Positions 1 to 9,028 of a stretch of 45,125 nt of DNA are shown here, in pieces (the stretch's first letter is position 1; the number at the start of each line of letters is the position of its first letter). Made by a program: the position numbers and the translations under genes. A model generated the notes under the pieces. The model was not told where the DNA came from. It searched no databases and worked only from the letters and a program-made list of their open reading frames with translations. Origin of the DNA: Bacteroidota bacterium (lineage in GTDB: Bacteria; Bacteroidota; Bacteroidia; AKYH767-A; 2013-40CM-41-45); contig JADKIH010000019.1 of assembly GCA_016721305.1 (NCBI GenBank), positions 1-45,125 on the forward strand. The letters are read 5' to 3'.

Positions 1-721
1 CTGCAAGTTCTGCGCAACCGGAAAGCTAGAACGACTTCGCAATCTGAATGCCGATGAAATTTACGATCAGGTTGCTTTGATTCGTGAGCAGTCGGAACGT
101 GAGTATGGAATTCCGCTGAGTAATATCGTTTACATGGGCATGGGCGAACCATTGCTCAATTATGCGAATGTGTTGAAGAGTATCGAACGCATCACATCGC
201 CCGACGGACTCGGCATGTCGCCGCAGCGGATTACAGTGAGTACGGCAGGCATTGCCAAGATGATTAAAAAGCTTGGCGATGACGAGGTGAAATTTAATCT
301 GGCACTCTCGCTTCACGCTGCGAACGATGAAAAGCGAAATCACATTATGCCCATCAACGAGCACAATACACTCGATGTTTTGGCCGAAGCACTTGATTAT
401 TTTTATTCTAAAACAGGAACACGCGTTACATTCGAGTACATCGTCTTCAACGGTTTCAACGATGAAATCCAGGACGCGAAAGAGCTCGAAGCTTTTTGTC
501 GTCGCGTGAAAGCCAAAGTCAATCTGATTGAATACAATCCGATCGATGGCGGAGAGTTTTTAAATGCTCGCGAAGACAAGATTGAAATTTTCAAAAACTA
601 TCTGGAGAGCCGCGGAGTTATTGTGAACATTCGTCGCAGTCGCGGAAAAGATATCGATGCAGCTTGCGGGCAGCTGGCGAATAAGAATGAGCATGCGGTG
701 GTGCGGCTTAAGGGGAGGTAG
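1..721 (+). CDS. rlmN: 23S rRNA (adenine-2503-C2)-methyltransferase RlmN, 5'-truncated
   Basis: Radical-SAM enzyme that methylates C2 of A2503 in 23S rRNA (and A37 of some tRNAs in relatives). The window cuts off the N-terminus; the reading frame is open from base 2. The first codons read CKFCATGK, the second and third cysteines of the CxxxCxxC motif that holds the 4Fe-4S cluster. Further landmarks are the MGMGEPLLN glycine-rich SAM loop, the SLHAANDEKR motif and, near the end, AACGQLA, whose cysteine (codon 665-667) is the conserved one that forms the transient RNA-enzyme adduct. About 239 residues are present of the usual ~350. The stop codon lies 8 bases before a TTCAARG repeat block. Identification is firm. 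Confidence 0.96.
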   Translation, partial: CKFCATGKLERLRNLNADEIYDQVALIREQSEREYGIPLSNIVYMGMGEPLLNYANVLKSIERITSPDGLGMSPQRITVSTAGIAKMIKKLGDDEVKFNLALSLHAANDEKRNHIMPINEHNTLDVLAEALDYFYSKTGTRVTFEYIVFNGFNDEIQDAKELEAFCRRVKAKVNLIEYNPIDGGEFLNAREDKIEIFKNYLESRGVIVNIRRSRGKDIDAACGQLANKNEHAVVRLKGR

Positions 722-728
722 GTTCCGC

Positions 729-790
729 GTTCAAAGTTCAAAGTTCAAGGTTCAAGGTTCAAGGTTCAAGGTTCAAAGTTCAAAGTTCAA
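729..790. repeat. TTCAARG heptamer repeat block
   Basis: About nine head-to-tail copies of a 7-bp word, TTCAAAG or TTCAAGG, start 8 bases after the rlmN stop. The reverse complement (CTTTGAA/CCTTGAA) occurs inside each unit of the following satellite, so the two blocks can pair as arms of a long hairpin. The same word recurs at 20269-20365, 20515-20536 and 44016-44060, always outside genes. Confidence 0.9.
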
Positions 791-1180
791 TGACCTTGAT
801 TAGGTAGCCTATAAATGAAATGGCATAAGTAAGGTAAACTGTCGCCTACGCCACGTCGTTGAACTTTGAACCTTGAACTTTGAACTTTCTATGACTAGAT
901 TAAGTAGCCTATAAATGAAATGGCATAAGTAAGGTAAACTGTCGCCTACGCCACGTCTTTGAACTTTGAACTTTGAACTTTCAATGACCTGTATTAAGTA
1001 GCCTATAAATGAAATGGCATAAGTGAGGTAACCTGTCGCCTACGCCACGTCTTTGAACTTTGAACCTTGAACTTTGAACTTTCTATGACCTGGATTAAGT
1101 AGCCTATAAATGAAATTGTATAATTAAGGCAAACTGTCGCCTACGCCACGTCTTTGAACTTTGAACCTTGAACTTTGAAC
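791..1180. repeat. Four-copy tandem satellite, ~101-bp unit
   Basis: Units start at 791, 892, 985 and 1086, at TGACYNNRATTARGTAGCC-like positions. Each has a conserved core AGCCTATAAATGAAAT, then a segment ending GTCGCCTACGCCACGTC, then a tail of GAACTTTGAACCTTGAA-type heptamers. Unit 2 is 93 bp because one heptamer-scale step of the tail is missing. Unit 4 has diverged most. No reading frame runs through it and no spacer is unique, so this is not a CRISPR array. The function is unknown. Confidence 0.93.
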
Positions 1181-1202
1181 GAGGAAAGTGGAAAGCGGAA
1201 CG

Positions 1203-1233
1203 TTGACCAATCCATTTATTTAGCTTATTTTCG
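1203..1233 (+). promoter_or_regulatory. Bacteroidota-type promoter for the polyprenyl synthase gene
   Basis: TTG at 1203-1205 and TATTTTCG at 1226-1233, 20 bases apart. This matches the Bacteroidota -33 (TTG) / -7 (TAnnTTTG) pattern with one C for T. It lies directly between the satellite and the gene. The spacing supports the call; there is no other evidence. Confidence 0.45.
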
Positions 1234-1238
1234 CCCCC

Positions 1239-2208
1239 GTGTCCCTCCCTCGACGAAATAAGCCCCCATTGCCTCCGTCATGGATTCTTTGAACAGAAGT
1301 TCAGGGATTCTATGAAGAGTCAGGTGCCTTTATTGGACCGCATCACGCATTACATCGTGAAGCGGAAGGGCAAGCAGATGCGACCGATGTTCGTCTTTTT
1401 ATCGGCCGGACTTTGTGGCGGAGTGAATGATTCGACGCATCGGGCTGCGACATTGATTGAATTGCTTCATACGGCAACATTGGTACACGATGATGTGGTC
1501 GACGATTCAAACGAACGTCGCGGTTTCTTTTCGCTCAATGCGCTTTGGAAAAATAAGATTGCCGTTTTAGTAGGCGATTATTTGCTGAGCAAAGGATTAT
1601 TGCTCTCCGTGGAGCACACCGATTTCGTTTTCTGAAAATTGTATCGGAGGCCGTACGCGTAATGAGCGAAGGCGAACTCATGCAAATTGAGAAAGCCAGA
1701 AAGCTCGACATCGACGAAGAGATTTATTATGAAATTATACATCGAAGACAGCATCGTTGATTGCTTCTTGTTGTGCATGCGGAGCCGCATCATCGGAATC
1801 TGACGATGAAGTTGTGAAGAAAATGCACCGCTTTGGGGAATTGATTGGAATGGCTTTTCAGATTAAAGGCGATTTATTCGATTATGGTCCGGATGGAGTG
1901 ATTGGCAAACCGACGGGAATCGACATTAAGGAGAGTAAATGACCTTACCGTTGATTTGTTCGCTTTCAAAAGCCGATCGCCAAACGAAACGATCTATAAT
2001 TAACATCGTAAAAACCACCAATACCGACGATGCGAAGGTGAAGGAAGTAATCGCTTTCGTGAAAAATTCGGGCGGAATGGAATATGCTACGATGAAAATG
2101 AACGAATATCAGGCAAAGGCCTTCGAAGTACTCGAGACCTTCCCTGATTCTGTTTATCGTCGTTCGCTCAAAGACCTGGTTCGTTACACAACAGAACGAA
2201 ATCATTAA
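1239..2208 (+). CDS. Polyprenyl (octaprenyl/heptaprenyl-type) diphosphate synthase, frameshifted
   Basis: Trans-isoprenyl diphosphate synthase that makes the long isoprenoid tail of menaquinone from IPP and an allylic primer. Recognisable in order: KFRDSMKSQVPLLDR, KGKQMRPMFVFLSAG, the first aspartate-rich motif LVHDDVVDDSNERR, VGDYLLSKGL, EGELMQIEKARK, and the second Asp-rich region FQIKGDLFDYG followed by GKPTGIDIKE and MTLPLI. The coding signal changes frame at about 1260, 1288, 1626, 1745 and 1940. Each is repaired by one base in a short run, giving ~323 residues, the normal length. The second motif normally reads DDxxD; here the first Asp codon is GGC (Gly). The exact start cannot be fixed because of the early frameshifts. 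It is either miscalled sequence or a decaying gene; the shared pattern with essential genes favours the former. Confidence 0.85.
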
Positions 2209-2222
2209 TCGTTACCCTATAA

Positions 2223-3193
2223 ATGAATCTGAATAAATTATTTTTTGCGACCGGAGCCGTCGTGATGCTATTGGCAGGCTTTATCGCCATTGCACCATCG
2301 GCATTGACGTGCGATCTAATTTATCCGAATCGAATTGATTCCATCTGGGTTTGCTATCATGCACGTTTCGATCCTGCGATTGATTCAACGATACTGAATC
2401 CGGGCGATCTCCGACTGAAGTATTCCGATTTCAATGTCCGCACAGCCGATTCTCTTCTCCTAAAGGCTGGTACATTCCCGCGCAGCCGACACTCGGCAAA
2501 TACGATTTTGATTTTGCACGATCTTAATCAGAGCAAGATTCAACTGCTTGATTATGCTCAGCAATTTCACGATCGGAATTATAATGTTTGTCTGATGGAT
2601 CTCCGCACACGGAACGAGCGAAGGCCAGGAATTTTCCCCGGCATTCCTTCTGTGAGCGACGGAAACGGATGATAGACTCGCTGTTGAAGTTCAAGGAGAC
2701 ACAGCATATCGTTGTCATGGGGCTGGGCATCGGCGCTGCCATTGCCTTACAGGTGGCGGTGTACGACGGTCGGTGCGATGCCATAATTTTACAGAGCCCG
2801 TTCGACAAATACGAGACTTTTTTGGATCGTTACGCCTATAAAAAATGGGGTCCGGCGAAATATTTCTGGAGTACGATTCTGCGGAAAAAAGAAGAAAAAC
2901 TGCTTCAATATCCTGTCAACGAGCTGAATTTGACGGAGATTGCCCGTTACTTGAACCTCCCTACCCTCTTCATTGCCGGGGCCGATGACGAATGGGTTTT
3001 TACGTCGGAAACGCTGGAAGTATTTCAGGCTTCCGCCACCGAAAAAAAAGAGTTACTTTTGGTCAAAGATGCCGGGCACCTGACGATTGCTGCGGATGGC
3101 GGGGAAGACTATTACAACCGGATTTCCAATTTTCTGCTGGCTGCACTTCCCCGGAAACAAAAAACGACACGATACAAAAGTTTCTCTGAATGA
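2223..3193 (+). CDS. Membrane-anchored alpha/beta hydrolase-like protein, frameshifted
   Basis: Begins with an N-terminal hydrophobic helix (LFFATGAVVMLLAGFIAIA) that would anchor it to the inner membrane or serve as a signal. The rest has the alpha/beta-hydrolase order: ANTILILHDLNQ, NVCLMDLRT followed in the next frame by HGTSEGQEFS, the elbow VVMGLGIGAAIAL, YLNLPTLFIAGADDEWV (acid) and KDAGHLTIA (His). The frame changes near 2605 and 2655; repaired length is ~323 residues. At the nucleophile elbow the expected GxSxG reads GLGIG, so the catalytic serine is Gly as sequenced. The stop overlaps the dnaG start (ATGA), so the two are co-transcribed. Substrate unknown. Confidence 0.75.
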
Positions 3194-5181
3194 TCTCCCC
3201 GGATACTATCACCAGGATTTTCGACGCCGCTCGTATTGAAGAAGTGGTGGGAGATTTCGTGCAATTAAAAAAGCGCGGAGTTAATTTACTGGGGCTTTGT
3301 CCTTTTCACAACGAAAAAACTCCATCATTTAACGTTAATCCCGTTCGTAACATCTACAAGTGTTTCGGATGCGGTAAAGGCGGAAACGCCGTGAACTTCA
3401 TCATGGAGCACGAGCATTTCACGTATCCGGAAGCGTTAAAATATTTAGCACAAAAATATCAGATCGAAATTGAGGAAACGGCTCCCGATCCGCGCGAAGT
3501 TGAATTGCGCGACGAACGTGAGAGCTTGTATGTACTCAACACCTTTGCGCAAAAATCATTTTCCGAAAATTTATTTGAATCGGAAGAAGGCAAATCGATC
3601 GGCCTCTCGTACTTCCGTGAGCGCGGATTTAGCGACGAGACCATTCGCAAATTTGAATTAGGTTACAGCTTTAATTCATGGTCGGCCTTTGCAGAACATG
3701 CGTTGAAGAGCGGATACAAATCAGAATACTTAATTCAGACCGGACTTTGTTATCCGAAAGCACCGAAAGAAGGCGAAGTCGTCAATAACGAAAAATTGAT
3801 CGATCGTTTCCGTGGTCGTGTGATGTTTCCCGTTCACAATCTGAGCGGACGTATCATTGCCTTTGGTGGTCGTGTATTGAAGAAAGACGAGAAGACGGCG
3901 AAATACGTCAATTCACCCGAATCAGATATTTATCACAAGAGCAAATCGCTCTACGGAATTTACTTCGCACGTAAAGCCATTGTTCAGAAAGACAATTGCT
4001 ATCTCGTAGAAGGTTATACCGATGTAATTTCAATGCACCAAAGCGGCATTGAAAACGTTGTTGCTTCGTCGGGTACATCGTTGACGGTAGATCAGATTCG
4101 TTTGATCGGTCGTTACACGAAAAACGTTACCGTACTGTACGATGGTGATGCGGCAGGTATCAAAGCATCCCTTCGCGGAATTGATTTAATTCTTGAAGAA
4201 GGTCTGAATGTAAAAGTCGTTTTATTCCCCGACGGCGACGATCCGGATTCATACTCACGTCGTCACGGCAGTGCGCAGGTAGCGGAATTTATTCGCGACA
4301 ATGCAAAAGACTTTGTTGTTTTCAAAACATCGTTACTTCTTTCCGAAGTATCGAACGATCCTGTTCGTAAAGCCGGATTGATTCGCGATGTGGTAGAAAC
4401 GATTGCCAAGATTCCTGATCCTATCATTCGCTCCGTTTACATCAAGCAGTGCGCAACGCTGATGGAAATGGAAGAGCAGGTTTTGATTTCAGAGATGAAC
4501 AAAACCCGTCGTCAGGTTTTGAAAAAAGAAATGCCCGGTGGTGATGTCGACGAGTTATTACCTGATATTTTAATTCAGCATTCACAACGCGAAGAAGTTT
4601 TAACCGCGGAGATTCAGGAGCGCAATGTAATTCGATTGCTTTTGAATTTCGGTAGCCATGATATTCATTTTGATGCAGAGGTAGATGATCCGAATACAGA
4701 AGGAGGAAAAATGCATCAGTTGCATGCCATGAAAGTGTGCAATTACATCGTAACCGAAATTGCGCACGACGATATTCTTTTCGAGAATAAAACATTTAAC
4801 ACCATTTTAAAAATTTATGCCGATGCTCTTGAAAAAGGAGAGACCATCACGCCGCAACAATTTTTAATATCACCCGATCCGTCCATCAGTGAAATTGCCG
4901 TGGAGCTCTTAAGTCCGCGCTATTTCCTCAGCGAAAACTGGCAAGTGATGCACAACATCATCGTTCCCGAAGAAGAAGGGATTTTGATGGACGCCGTTGA
5001 GAAATCCGTTTTCCATTTAAAGAACCGCAAGGTTCTAAAGATGCTCGAAGACAATCAAAAGAAAATCAAAGAAGCTCACGAAAAAGGCGAAGACTTTATG
5101 CCATTGATGGAAATGCATCAGAAGCTCGAGCAGGTGAAGATGGAGATTTCTAGGGCGTTGGGGATTGATATTCTTCGTTGA
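3190..5181 (+). CDS. dnaG: DNA primase DnaG
   Basis: Makes the RNA primers for replication. 663 residues, full length. The N-terminal CHC2 zinc finger has C37, H40, C58 and C61 (CPFH, then CFGC). The core follows with RFRGRVMFPVHNLSGRIIAFGGR. The Toprim domain has the catalytic Glu in VEGYTDVI (E274) and the metal-binding DGDAAG (D318, D320). The C-terminal ~200 residues form the helical DnaB-interaction region. The start overlaps the hydrolase stop by four bases (ATGA). The stop is followed three bases later by an AGCTAATT repeat block that may end the transcript. Confidence 0.98.
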   Translation: MISPDTITRIFDAARIEEVVGDFVQLKKRGVNLLGLCPFHNEKTPSFNVNPVRNIYKCFGCGKGGNAVNFIMEHEHFTYPEALKYLAQKYQIEIEETAPDPREVELRDERESLYVLNTFAQKSFSENLFESEEGKSIGLSYFRERGFSDETIRKFELGYSFNSWSAFAEHALKSGYKSEYLIQTGLCYPKAPKEGEVVNNEKLIDRFRGRVMFPVHNLSGRIIAFGGRVLKKDEKTAKYVNSPESDIYHKSKSLYGIYFARKAIVQKDNCYLVEGYTDVISMHQSGIENVVASSGTSLTVDQIRLIGRYTKNVTVLYDGDAAGIKASLRGIDLILEEGLNVKVVLFPDGDDPDSYSRRHGSAQVAEFIRDNAKDFVVFKTSLLLSEVSNDPVRKAGLIRDVVETIAKIPDPIIRSVYIKQCATLMEMEEQVLISEMNKTRRQVLKKEMPGGDVDELLPDILIQHSQREEVLTAEIQERNVIRLLLNFGSHDIHFDAEVDDPNTEGGKMHQLHAMKVCNYIVTEIAHDDILFENKTFNTILKIYADALEKGETITPQQFLISPDPSISEIAVELLSPRYFLSENWQVMHNIIVPEEEGILMDAVEKSVFHLKNRKVLKMLEDNQKKIKEAHEKGEDFMPLMEMHQKLEQVKMEISRALGIDILR

Positions 5182-5184
5182 TCC

Positions 5185-5211
5185 AATTAGCTGATTAGCT
5201 AATTAGCTAAT
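5185..5211. repeat. AGCTAATT octamer repeat at dnaG 3' end
   Basis: About three copies of the 8-bp word (ATTAGCTGATTAGCTAATTA and onward) begin three bases after the dnaG stop. The word is itself palindromic, so the run can fold back on itself. The same word lies at the 3' ends of the next + gene, rluB, infB, the SPOR gene and the KirBac gene. Confidence 0.85.
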
Positions 5212-5317
5212 GATTGGAAGTAACAGGGTTTTAGTTGGCTATCTACTCATCGTGAGCAAGTACTTCGTTCATCAAAAAACTAAACCGTTATTAGATGTAT
5301 TCGCAGCTGTTTTTGAG

Positions 5318-5348
5318 TTGATTTGGGAAAGAAATATTCCTAGATTTG
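5318..5348 (+). promoter_or_regulatory. Bacteroidota-type promoter
   Basis: TTG at 5318-5320, a 20-base spacer, then a perfect TAGATTTG (TAnnTTTG) at 5341-5348. It predicts a start about 17 bases before the ATG of the secreted-protein gene at 5373. This also argues against the in-frame TTG at 5346 as the translation start. Confidence 0.6.
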
Positions 5349-5372
5349 GTAACACTTACAAATCTTTCCAAG

Positions 5373-6819
5373 ATGAGAAATCAATTATTACCAATTTTGA
5401 TTACGATTTTCTTTTTTATTCAGTCAAATCTTTCTAAAGCAAGTCATGCGGCCGGTGCGGAATTCAAATACGCATGTCTCGGAAATGACTTGTACCAAAT
5501 CACTTATATTTTTTATAGAGATTGCTATGGAATACCTGCACCAAGTATAATAGATGTTCAATACAGTAGTTCATGTGCAGCAGGAGGAACAATGAATTTA
5601 ACTCAGGTAGGTAATGCAATACAAGTATCTCCTATATGCTCTTCAGTTCAGACAAATTGTTCCGGAGGAACCTATTTCGGCATTGAAAAATATGTCTACT
5701 CAGACACTGTTACTCTTCCTTCGCCATGTGCTGATTGGGTATTTACACATTCTGAAGTTGCACGAAACGCCGCAATTACAACAACTCTCGCATCAGGATC
5801 AAATGATCTGACGGTGTTTTGTTTGATAAACAATACTCAAAATTTTTGTCAGATGTCTCCTTTATTTAATTCTGAACTTACTCCTTTTCTGTATGCCGGA
5901 CAACCATATTGCATTTCTCCCGGTGTCAGTTACGAACCGGGCGATTCACTCACTTACCAATTAATAACTCCTCGTACAGGCCCCTCGCCCGGAGATACGG
6001 TAACATTTTTATCTCCTTATTCCGTTTATCAACCGGTTCTCTCGAATCCGGCATGTACATTTGATCCCGGCTCAGGATTATTTTGCTGTACTCCCACACA
6101 GGCAGACGTTTCAATTCTCGCAATTCTAGTTAATCAGTACAGAAATGGAATTCTGATTGGTCAGGTTGAAAGAGATATTCAGATAGATGTCTTAAACAGC
6201 ACAAACCATCAGGTAACTCTGAGTGGTTTTAATAACACCCCTCTCTCTACTCTTAACGTTTGCGAAAACCAATCCCGTTTCTGCCATAATTTCTACTGTT
6301 GATGCAGACCTGTCTAATACAACAAGCATAACCTTAAAACAGCTAAGCAATACAGGTATTAACTTCCAGTTTACCGGAACTCACCGAGATACTGCGCACG
6401 TAATCTGGTATCCCGCTCATATCGATGCAATCAATTCGCCTGCCTATTTTATTTTAGAGGCAGTGGATGACAACTGCCCTTATTATTCATTATATACGAA
6501 AACCTACTACATAAATGTTTACGAAGCGGGCACTCACGGTTGTGCACCACTTGCAGTTTTTCCGGTAATTGAAAATCAAGTTGAGAATGTTTATCCTAAT
6601 CCAACGGAGAATTACGTAAACATTGAATACAAAACCGAGCATCAATTACTCTCAATCGAGCTTTACGATTTGATTGGACAAAAAGTCGCCACTGAAAAAG
6701 GTGCATATGGCAATCCATTCCAATACGATATCAATAAGTACAAAGCCGGAGTGTACTTCCTTCGCTTACATTTTGATAATGGTGAGCAGACAGTGCGGGT
6801 GGAAAAATTAGCTGATTAA
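5373..6819 (+). CDS. T9SS-secreted surface protein (SHAxGxE family), one frameshift
   Basis: Starts MRNQLLPILITIFFFIQSN, a signal peptide, then SHAAGAEFKYACLGN and YQITYIFYRDCYG. This opening is shared by a family of Bacteroidota surface proteins. The middle is cysteine-rich and Ser/Thr-rich, ending with VFPVIENQVENVYPNPTENYV, the type A T9SS sorting domain (~75 residues), and finishing EQTVRVEKLAD. The frame changes near 6272 (TLNVCENQ continues as NPVSAIISTVDAD); repaired length is ~482 residues. The ATG at 5373 is chosen because a signal peptide follows directly and the promoter ends at 5348. The final codons TTAGCTGATTAA are part of an AGCTAATT repeat, so the stop lies inside the repeat. 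Ligand unknown. Confidence 0.85.
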
Positions 6820-6913
6820 CTAATTAGCTAATTCACACTTGCTAAAAAGCCAGAGCATACAATTACCCATGCCGCCCATTAGCTAATTAGCTAATCAGCT
6901 AATTGTCTAATTG
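6808..6913. repeat. Inverted pair of AGCTAATT repeat blocks between convergent genes
   Basis: Blocks at 6808-6833 and 6878-6913 flank a 44-bp unique spacer. The left block supplies the last codons and stop of the upstream + gene. The right block supplies the TAG stop of rluB on the - strand (AATTAG). Because the word is palindromic, the blocks can pair with each other or with themselves, which suits a bidirectional terminator. That role is inferred from position only. Confidence 0.85.
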
Positions 6914-8796
6914 GCCTTCGTCTTCTTCCCCGTCATCATCTTCAAACTCGCAATCTCCATTTCCGTGAGGAATCTGTAGCGACCGCGTGGAAGATCTTTT
7001 TTGGTGAGACCGGCGAAAACAACTCTGTCGAGTTTCTTAACGACGTAACCGAGGCTTTCGAAAATACGACGAACGATTCGGTTTTTGCCGGAGTGAATTT
7101 CGACACCGATGATATTTTTATCGGCACCGGCATAAACTACTTCGTCAACTTTGATAAATCCATCTTCGAGCGTGAGACCGTTTGCGATTTTTTCTAAATC
7201 GGTGTGCTTGAGATTCTGATCCAATTCTACCTGATAGACTTTGTGAACCTGGAAACTCGGATGTGTTAATCGTCCTGCGAGATCGCCGTCGTTTGTGAAT
7301 AAAAGAAGTCCGGTTGTATTTCTGTCGAGACGACCTACAGGGTAGATACGCTCACGACACGCTTTCGCAACAAGACCCATCACCGTTTTGCGTTCTTCAG
7401 GATCGTCGGTTGTTGTAATAAAATCTTTTGGTTTATTTAAAAGCACGTAAACGTGTTGCTCCGTGCGCAATGTTTCTTTATTGTATTTAACGACATCGCC
7501 CGGCATTACTTTGAAGCCCATTTCAGTGACAACGTTTCCGTTGACAGAAACTACGCCGGCAGCGATTAGATCGTCAGCTTCACGGCGTGAGCAAATTCCT
7601 GCATTTGCAATGAATCTGTTGAGACGAGCCGATCCGTCATCTTCCGATTTTGCTTTTTTCGCAAACGGATCTTTTCCTTTTTTCTTTTCTCCGTAAAATT
7701 CGTGATCCTCTTTACGATTCCATTTACGTGGAGCCGAGAATCCTTCTTCGCCGGTCGATTGTCCTGTAGGAACACTTGTTCCATCCGGCAATTGCGTACC
7801 CGAACGAATAGCTTTATTACGAGTGAATGAACGCTGACTGCGTTTGATGGCACCCGGAGAACGATCATCTTTCTTCTCCGCATCGTCGCGACGGAATGGT
7901 TTGTCTAAACTTTTTGCTTCACCACTGCGAACACGTTTTGCTTTTCCTTCTCCGTCGAATCCTCGGCTTGACGGACGTTTGGTATCACCTTCCGGCGTTC
8001 CTTTAACGACACGACGTTTTACCGGAGCATCTTCTTTATCGAAACTTTTTTTGCGATCATCGTCACGGCGGAAAGGTTTGCGTTCGCCTTCATCACGACG
8101 GAAAGGCTTACGTTCTCCGTCTTCACGAGGCGTACGATTGTACGGACGTTTTTCAAAATCACCGGAGCTGCGACGGTCAGAACCTTCGCGACTAAAGCCT
8201 CCGCTTTTTCTTTCGTATGGTTTACGTTCACCACCTTCTTTTGGTGTGCGATTGTATGGACGTTTTTCAGCATCACCGGAGCTGCGACGGTCAGAACCTT
8301 CGCGACTAAAGCCCGTGCTTTTTCTTTCGTATGGTTTACGTTCGCCACCTTCTTTCGGTGTGCGATTGTATGGACGTTTTTCATATCCGCCTGCACTTCT
8401 TTCAGAGCCACCTTCTTTTTTGAATCCTTCGCGCTTTGCGCCGAAAGGTTTACGATCACGAGAACGTTCGCCGGCAGGTTTTCTGTCGTAGCTGCGTTCA
8501 GAACGATCGCTAGAGAAACGACTCTTCTTTTCTTCACCATATCCCTTGCGCATACCACGACTTTCGTATGGTTTTCCTGCACCGCTTTTATCGTCTTTCC
8601 GATCAAAAGAAGGACGACCTTCACCTCTGTCATCACGTTTTGCATACGGCTTTCCGGCTCCACGGCTACCGCCCGAAGGCTTGCCGCCACGGCCTTTATC
8701 TGCACCCGGACGACCGGATCTTCCACCCGTTTTTCCACCGGGTCTGCTACTTCTACCGCTACTTCCTCTTGAATTTGATCGATTTGACGTTCTCAT
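6907..8796 (-). CDS. rluB: 23S rRNA pseudouridine synthase (RluB/RsuA family) with ~385-residue disordered N-terminus
   Basis: The C-terminal ~245 residues form a complete RluB-type enzyme. It has an S4 RNA-binding domain (SARLNRFIANAGICSRREAD, VNGNVV) and a catalytic domain with GRLDRNTTGLLLFT, whose Asp is the nucleophile, then KNRIVRRIFESLGY. It isomerises a uridine in helix 89-90 of 23S rRNA in E. coli. The first ~385 residues are an Arg/Lys/Gly/Ser/Glu-rich, RGG-like region with no hydrophobic core and three 38-residue repeats (EKRPYNRTP, GGERKPYERKS, FSREGSDRRSSGD). Such an extension is likely disordered and RNA-binding. The start MRTSNRSNSRG follows a TATCTTCG -7-like box at 8801-8808 (- strand). 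The stop is inside an AGCTAATT repeat. Confidence 0.92.
   Translation of the reverse strand: MRTSNRSNSRGSSGRSSRPGGKTGGRSGRPGADKGRGGKPSGGSRGAGKPYAKRDDRGEGRPSFDRKDDKSGAGKPYESRGMRKGYGEEKKSRFSSDRSERSYDRKPAGERSRDRKPFGAKREGFKKEGGSERSAGGYEKRPYNRTPKEGGERKPYERKSTGFSREGSDRRSSGDAEKRPYNRTPKEGGERKPYERKSGGFSREGSDRRSSGDFEKRPYNRTPREDGERKPFRRDEGERKPFRRDDDRKKSFDKEDAPVKRRVVKGTPEGDTKRPSSRGFDGEGKAKRVRSGEAKSLDKPFRRDDAEKKDDRSPGAIKRSQRSFTRNKAIRSGTQLPDGTSVPTGQSTGEEGFSAPRKWNRKEDHEFYGEKKKGKDPFAKKAKSEDDGSARLNRFIANAGICSRREADDLIAAGVVSVNGNVVTEMGFKVMPGDVVKYNKETLRTEQHVYVLLNKPKDFITTTDDPEERKTVMGLVAKACRERIYPVGRLDRNTTGLLLFTNDGDLAGRLTHPSFQVHKVYQVELDQNLKHTDLEKIANGLTLEDGFIKVDEVVYAGADKNIIGVEIHSGKNRIVRRIFESLGYVVKKLDRVVFAGLTKKDLPRGRYRFLTEMEIASLKMMTGKKTKAN
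8132..8400 (-). repeat. 114-bp in-frame coding tandem repeat inside rluB
   Basis: The string GTRCGATTGTAYGGACG recurs at 8132, 8246 and 8360, exactly 114 bp (38 codons) apart. Intervening copies are nearly identical in DNA, which means recent duplication. It explains the large spurious open frames on the other strands at this place. Confidence 0.9.
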
Positions 8797-9028
8797 GGCG
8801 CGAAGATAGCTTATTTTCGCCTGTAGCCCGTAGTCTTTGATGTATTGTCTTTACATAGAAGCCTTTAGCCTTTAGTCAGAGGGCGTTTTTTTGACGTCAT
8901 TACGGAAATTATTGCATTTTATCCGGAATCTGTCACCAGGCAGAATGTTAAGCGGACTTCTTTTGTAGTCAAAATACTTTTGCCTTCAAGCCTAGATTCC
9001 TCCGGAATTGCCATTACTTCAGATCATC

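Noticed and set aside
791..1180. CRISPR array
   Set aside because: Units are 93-101 bp, joined without unique spacers, and no cas gene is present.
5210..5437. 75-residue + strand open frame before the 5373 gene
   Set aside because: It overlaps the promoter and the signal-peptide region in another frame and has no recognisable features.
7844..8738. Long open frames antisense or shifted to rluB (215 and 239 residues)
   Set aside because: They arise from the 114-bp repeats and low-complexity codons of rluB and have repetitive, unnatural composition.
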